Below are positions 20,901 to 22,001 of a DNA stretch of 22,001 nucleotides, piece by piece. This DNA comes from Schoenoplectus triqueter. Lineage: Eukaryota > Streptophyta > Magnoliopsida > Poales > Cyperaceae. The stretch spans positions 1-22,001 of the forward strand of contig CAXKVV010000361.1 of NCBI GenBank assembly GCA_964058805.1, written 5' to 3'. How positions within the stretch are numbered: the first letter of the stretch is position 1; every line of letters begins with the position of its first letter. Both the position numbers and the translations under genes were made by a program. The notes beneath the pieces were generated by a model that had not been told where the DNA came from, made no database searches, and saw only the letters and a program-made list of their open reading frames with translations.

Positions 20901-21786
20901 CCCGACGCCCTCGAGACCGCCGAAAACGAGTCCGGGCGCGCAAAACATGAAAACTGGGTTCGACGCCCTCGGTACCGCCGAAAACGAGTTCGTTCGCGCA
21001 AACCATGAAAACGATACCCGACGCCCTCGATACCGCCGAAAACGGGACCCGACGCCCTCCAGACCGCCGAAAACGGGACCCGACGCCCTCAAGACCGCCG
21101 AAAACGAGTCCAGGCGCACAAAACATTAAAACGGGACCTGACAACCGCGGTACCGCCGAAAACGAGTCCGGGCGCGCAAAACGTGAAATCGGGACCTGAC
21201 GCCCTCGGTACCGTTGAAAATGAGTTCGGGCGCGCAAAACATGAAAACGATACCCGACGCCCTCGATACCGCCGAAAACGGGACCCGACGCCCTCGCGAC
21301 CGCCGAAAACAAGTCCGGGTGCGCAAATCATTAAAACGGGACCCGACAACCTCGGTACCGCCGAAAACGAGTCCGAGCGCGCAAAACGTGAAAACGGGAC
21401 CCGACGCCCTCGATATCGCCGAAAATGAGTTCGGGCGCGCAATACATGAAAACGGGCCCCGACGCCCTCGAGACCGCCGAAAATGAGTCCGAGCGCGCTA
21501 AACAATAAAACGGGACCCGACGCTCTCGGTACCGCCAAAAATGAGTCCGGGCGCGCAAAACATGAAAACGGGACCCGACGTCCTGGGTACCGCCAAAAAC
21601 GAGTCCGGGTTTGCAAAACATGAAAACGGGACCCGACGCCCTCGGTACCGCCGAAAACTAGTCCGGGCGCGCAAAACATGAAAACGGGACCCGACGCCCT
21701 CGGTACCACCGAAAATGAGTTCGGGCGCGCAAAACATGAAAACGATACCCGGCGCCCTCGGTACCGCCGAAAATGAGTTCGGGCGC

Positions 21787-22001
21787 TGTTTACCCTTGAA
21801 AAATTTCAAGGATGAATAGATGAATAAATGAAATAAATTGATGATAAATCATAAGAAAAGGGGAAGAAGAGAGAGAGAGCAGTGGAAAGGTGGCCCACTG
21901 ATCAGGAAAAGTCGCTGCATAACCCCGGAACGAATCCATTAGTCCCACAATGAAATGCTGAGCGCAAAGTGAAGAGTATAAATACCCCGCTATTCTCTAT
22001 C
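21787..22001 (+). mobile_element. LTR start, copy 2, truncated by the window edge
   Basis: The satellite unit breaks off after GAGTTCGGGCGC at 21786, and TGTTTACCC begins at 21787, matching the LTR start at 5736. Palindrome CCTTGAAAAATTTCAAGG at 21794-21811 (same arms, different spacer from copy 1). About 85% identity to copy 1 over 215 bp. There is no polypurine tract on its left, only array sequence, which favours a 5' LTR of a second element inserted into the array; a 3' LTR whose internal region is the array is the alternative. Confidence 0.7.
21977..21984 (+). promoter_or_regulatory. TATA box of LTR copy 2
   Basis: TATAAATA followed by CCCC, 190 bp from the LTR start, in the same position as in copy 1. 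The element's transcript would start about 30 bp further right, at the very edge of the window. Confidence 0.58.

Larger units (their letters stand above)
12638..21786. repeat. 58-bp GC-rich tandem satellite array (about 9.1 kb)
   Basis: The unit starts CGAAAACGAG, continues TCCGGGCGCGC, AAAACATG, AAAACGGGACCC, GACGCCCTCGG and ends TACCGC; for example TCCGGGCGCGC at 13680 recurs 58 bp later. The consensus holds about ten CpG dinucleotides. Two shorter unit classes, 37 and 31 bp, are interspersed. Sub-repeats inside the unit (GAAAACG twice, 27 bp apart; CGGG twice, 21 bp apart) match the lost lengths. Neighbouring units typically differ at several sites. The minus-strand consensus has no stop in any frame, and because 58 is one more than a multiple of three each frame gives a 58-residue peptide repeat; these frames are not treated as genes. 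Right end abuts an LTR. About 155-165 units by length. Confidence 0.96.

Noticed and set aside
12638..21786. CRISPR-like array
   Set aside because: There are no unique spacers between conserved repeats; the entire 58-bp unit repeats, and the surroundings are plant retroelements.

Overview
This is a plant nuclear genomic window made of transposable-element sequence and tandem repeats; I see no ordinary host gene. The plant call rests on the tail of a Ty3/gypsy polyprotein whose ending is typical of the plant Tat/Athila branch, on an antisense plant-mobile-domain (PMD) gene, and on LTR segments. GC-rich CACGTG and TGGGCCCCAC motifs around 6.9-7.1 kb resemble grass or other monocot DNA, but I cannot name a species.

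Layout. 2-328 (+): C-terminal end of a gypsy integrase/polyprotein, entering from outside the window, with a premature TGA eight codons before the ancestral end. 329-2062: non-coding 3' region with a 240-bp tandem duplication. 2063-5711 (-): a multi-exon gene of PMD type, antisense to the retroelement, with five short phase-1 introns and one frameshift in its first exon. 5736 onward (+): start of an LTR (TGTTTACCC, a short palindrome, TATA box about 193 bp in), probably the 3' LTR of the same element; I cannot place its right end. 5950-9780: non-coding, with a 100-bp direct repeat, a 42-bp minisatellite built on a 12-bp G-box-like palindrome, and a second TATA-like site. 9780-10920: very AT-rich, ending in a TAA microsatellite. 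10940-11690: a duplicated block carrying a roughly 62-bp minisatellite whose units each keep a 7-bp hairpin stem. 11760-12345: another minisatellite (GAACC...GGTTC units).

12638-21786 is the main feature: a 9.1-kb GC- and CpG-rich tandem array with a 58-bp basic unit, two shorter derived unit classes (37 and 31 bp), higher-order structure, and a perfect 675-bp tandem duplication. Long minus-strand ORFs here (up to 919 codons) arise because the unit is stop-free on that strand. At 21787 the array stops abruptly at a second copy of the same LTR start, running off the window.

How parts relate: the left 5.7 kb reads as pol end, antisense accessory gene, then 3' LTR, an arrangement documented for Tat-lineage retrotransposons. 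That lineage is also known for variable 3' regions that seed satellite arrays. Whether the 58-bp array began this way, or was simply a target for a second element, cannot be settled within this window.
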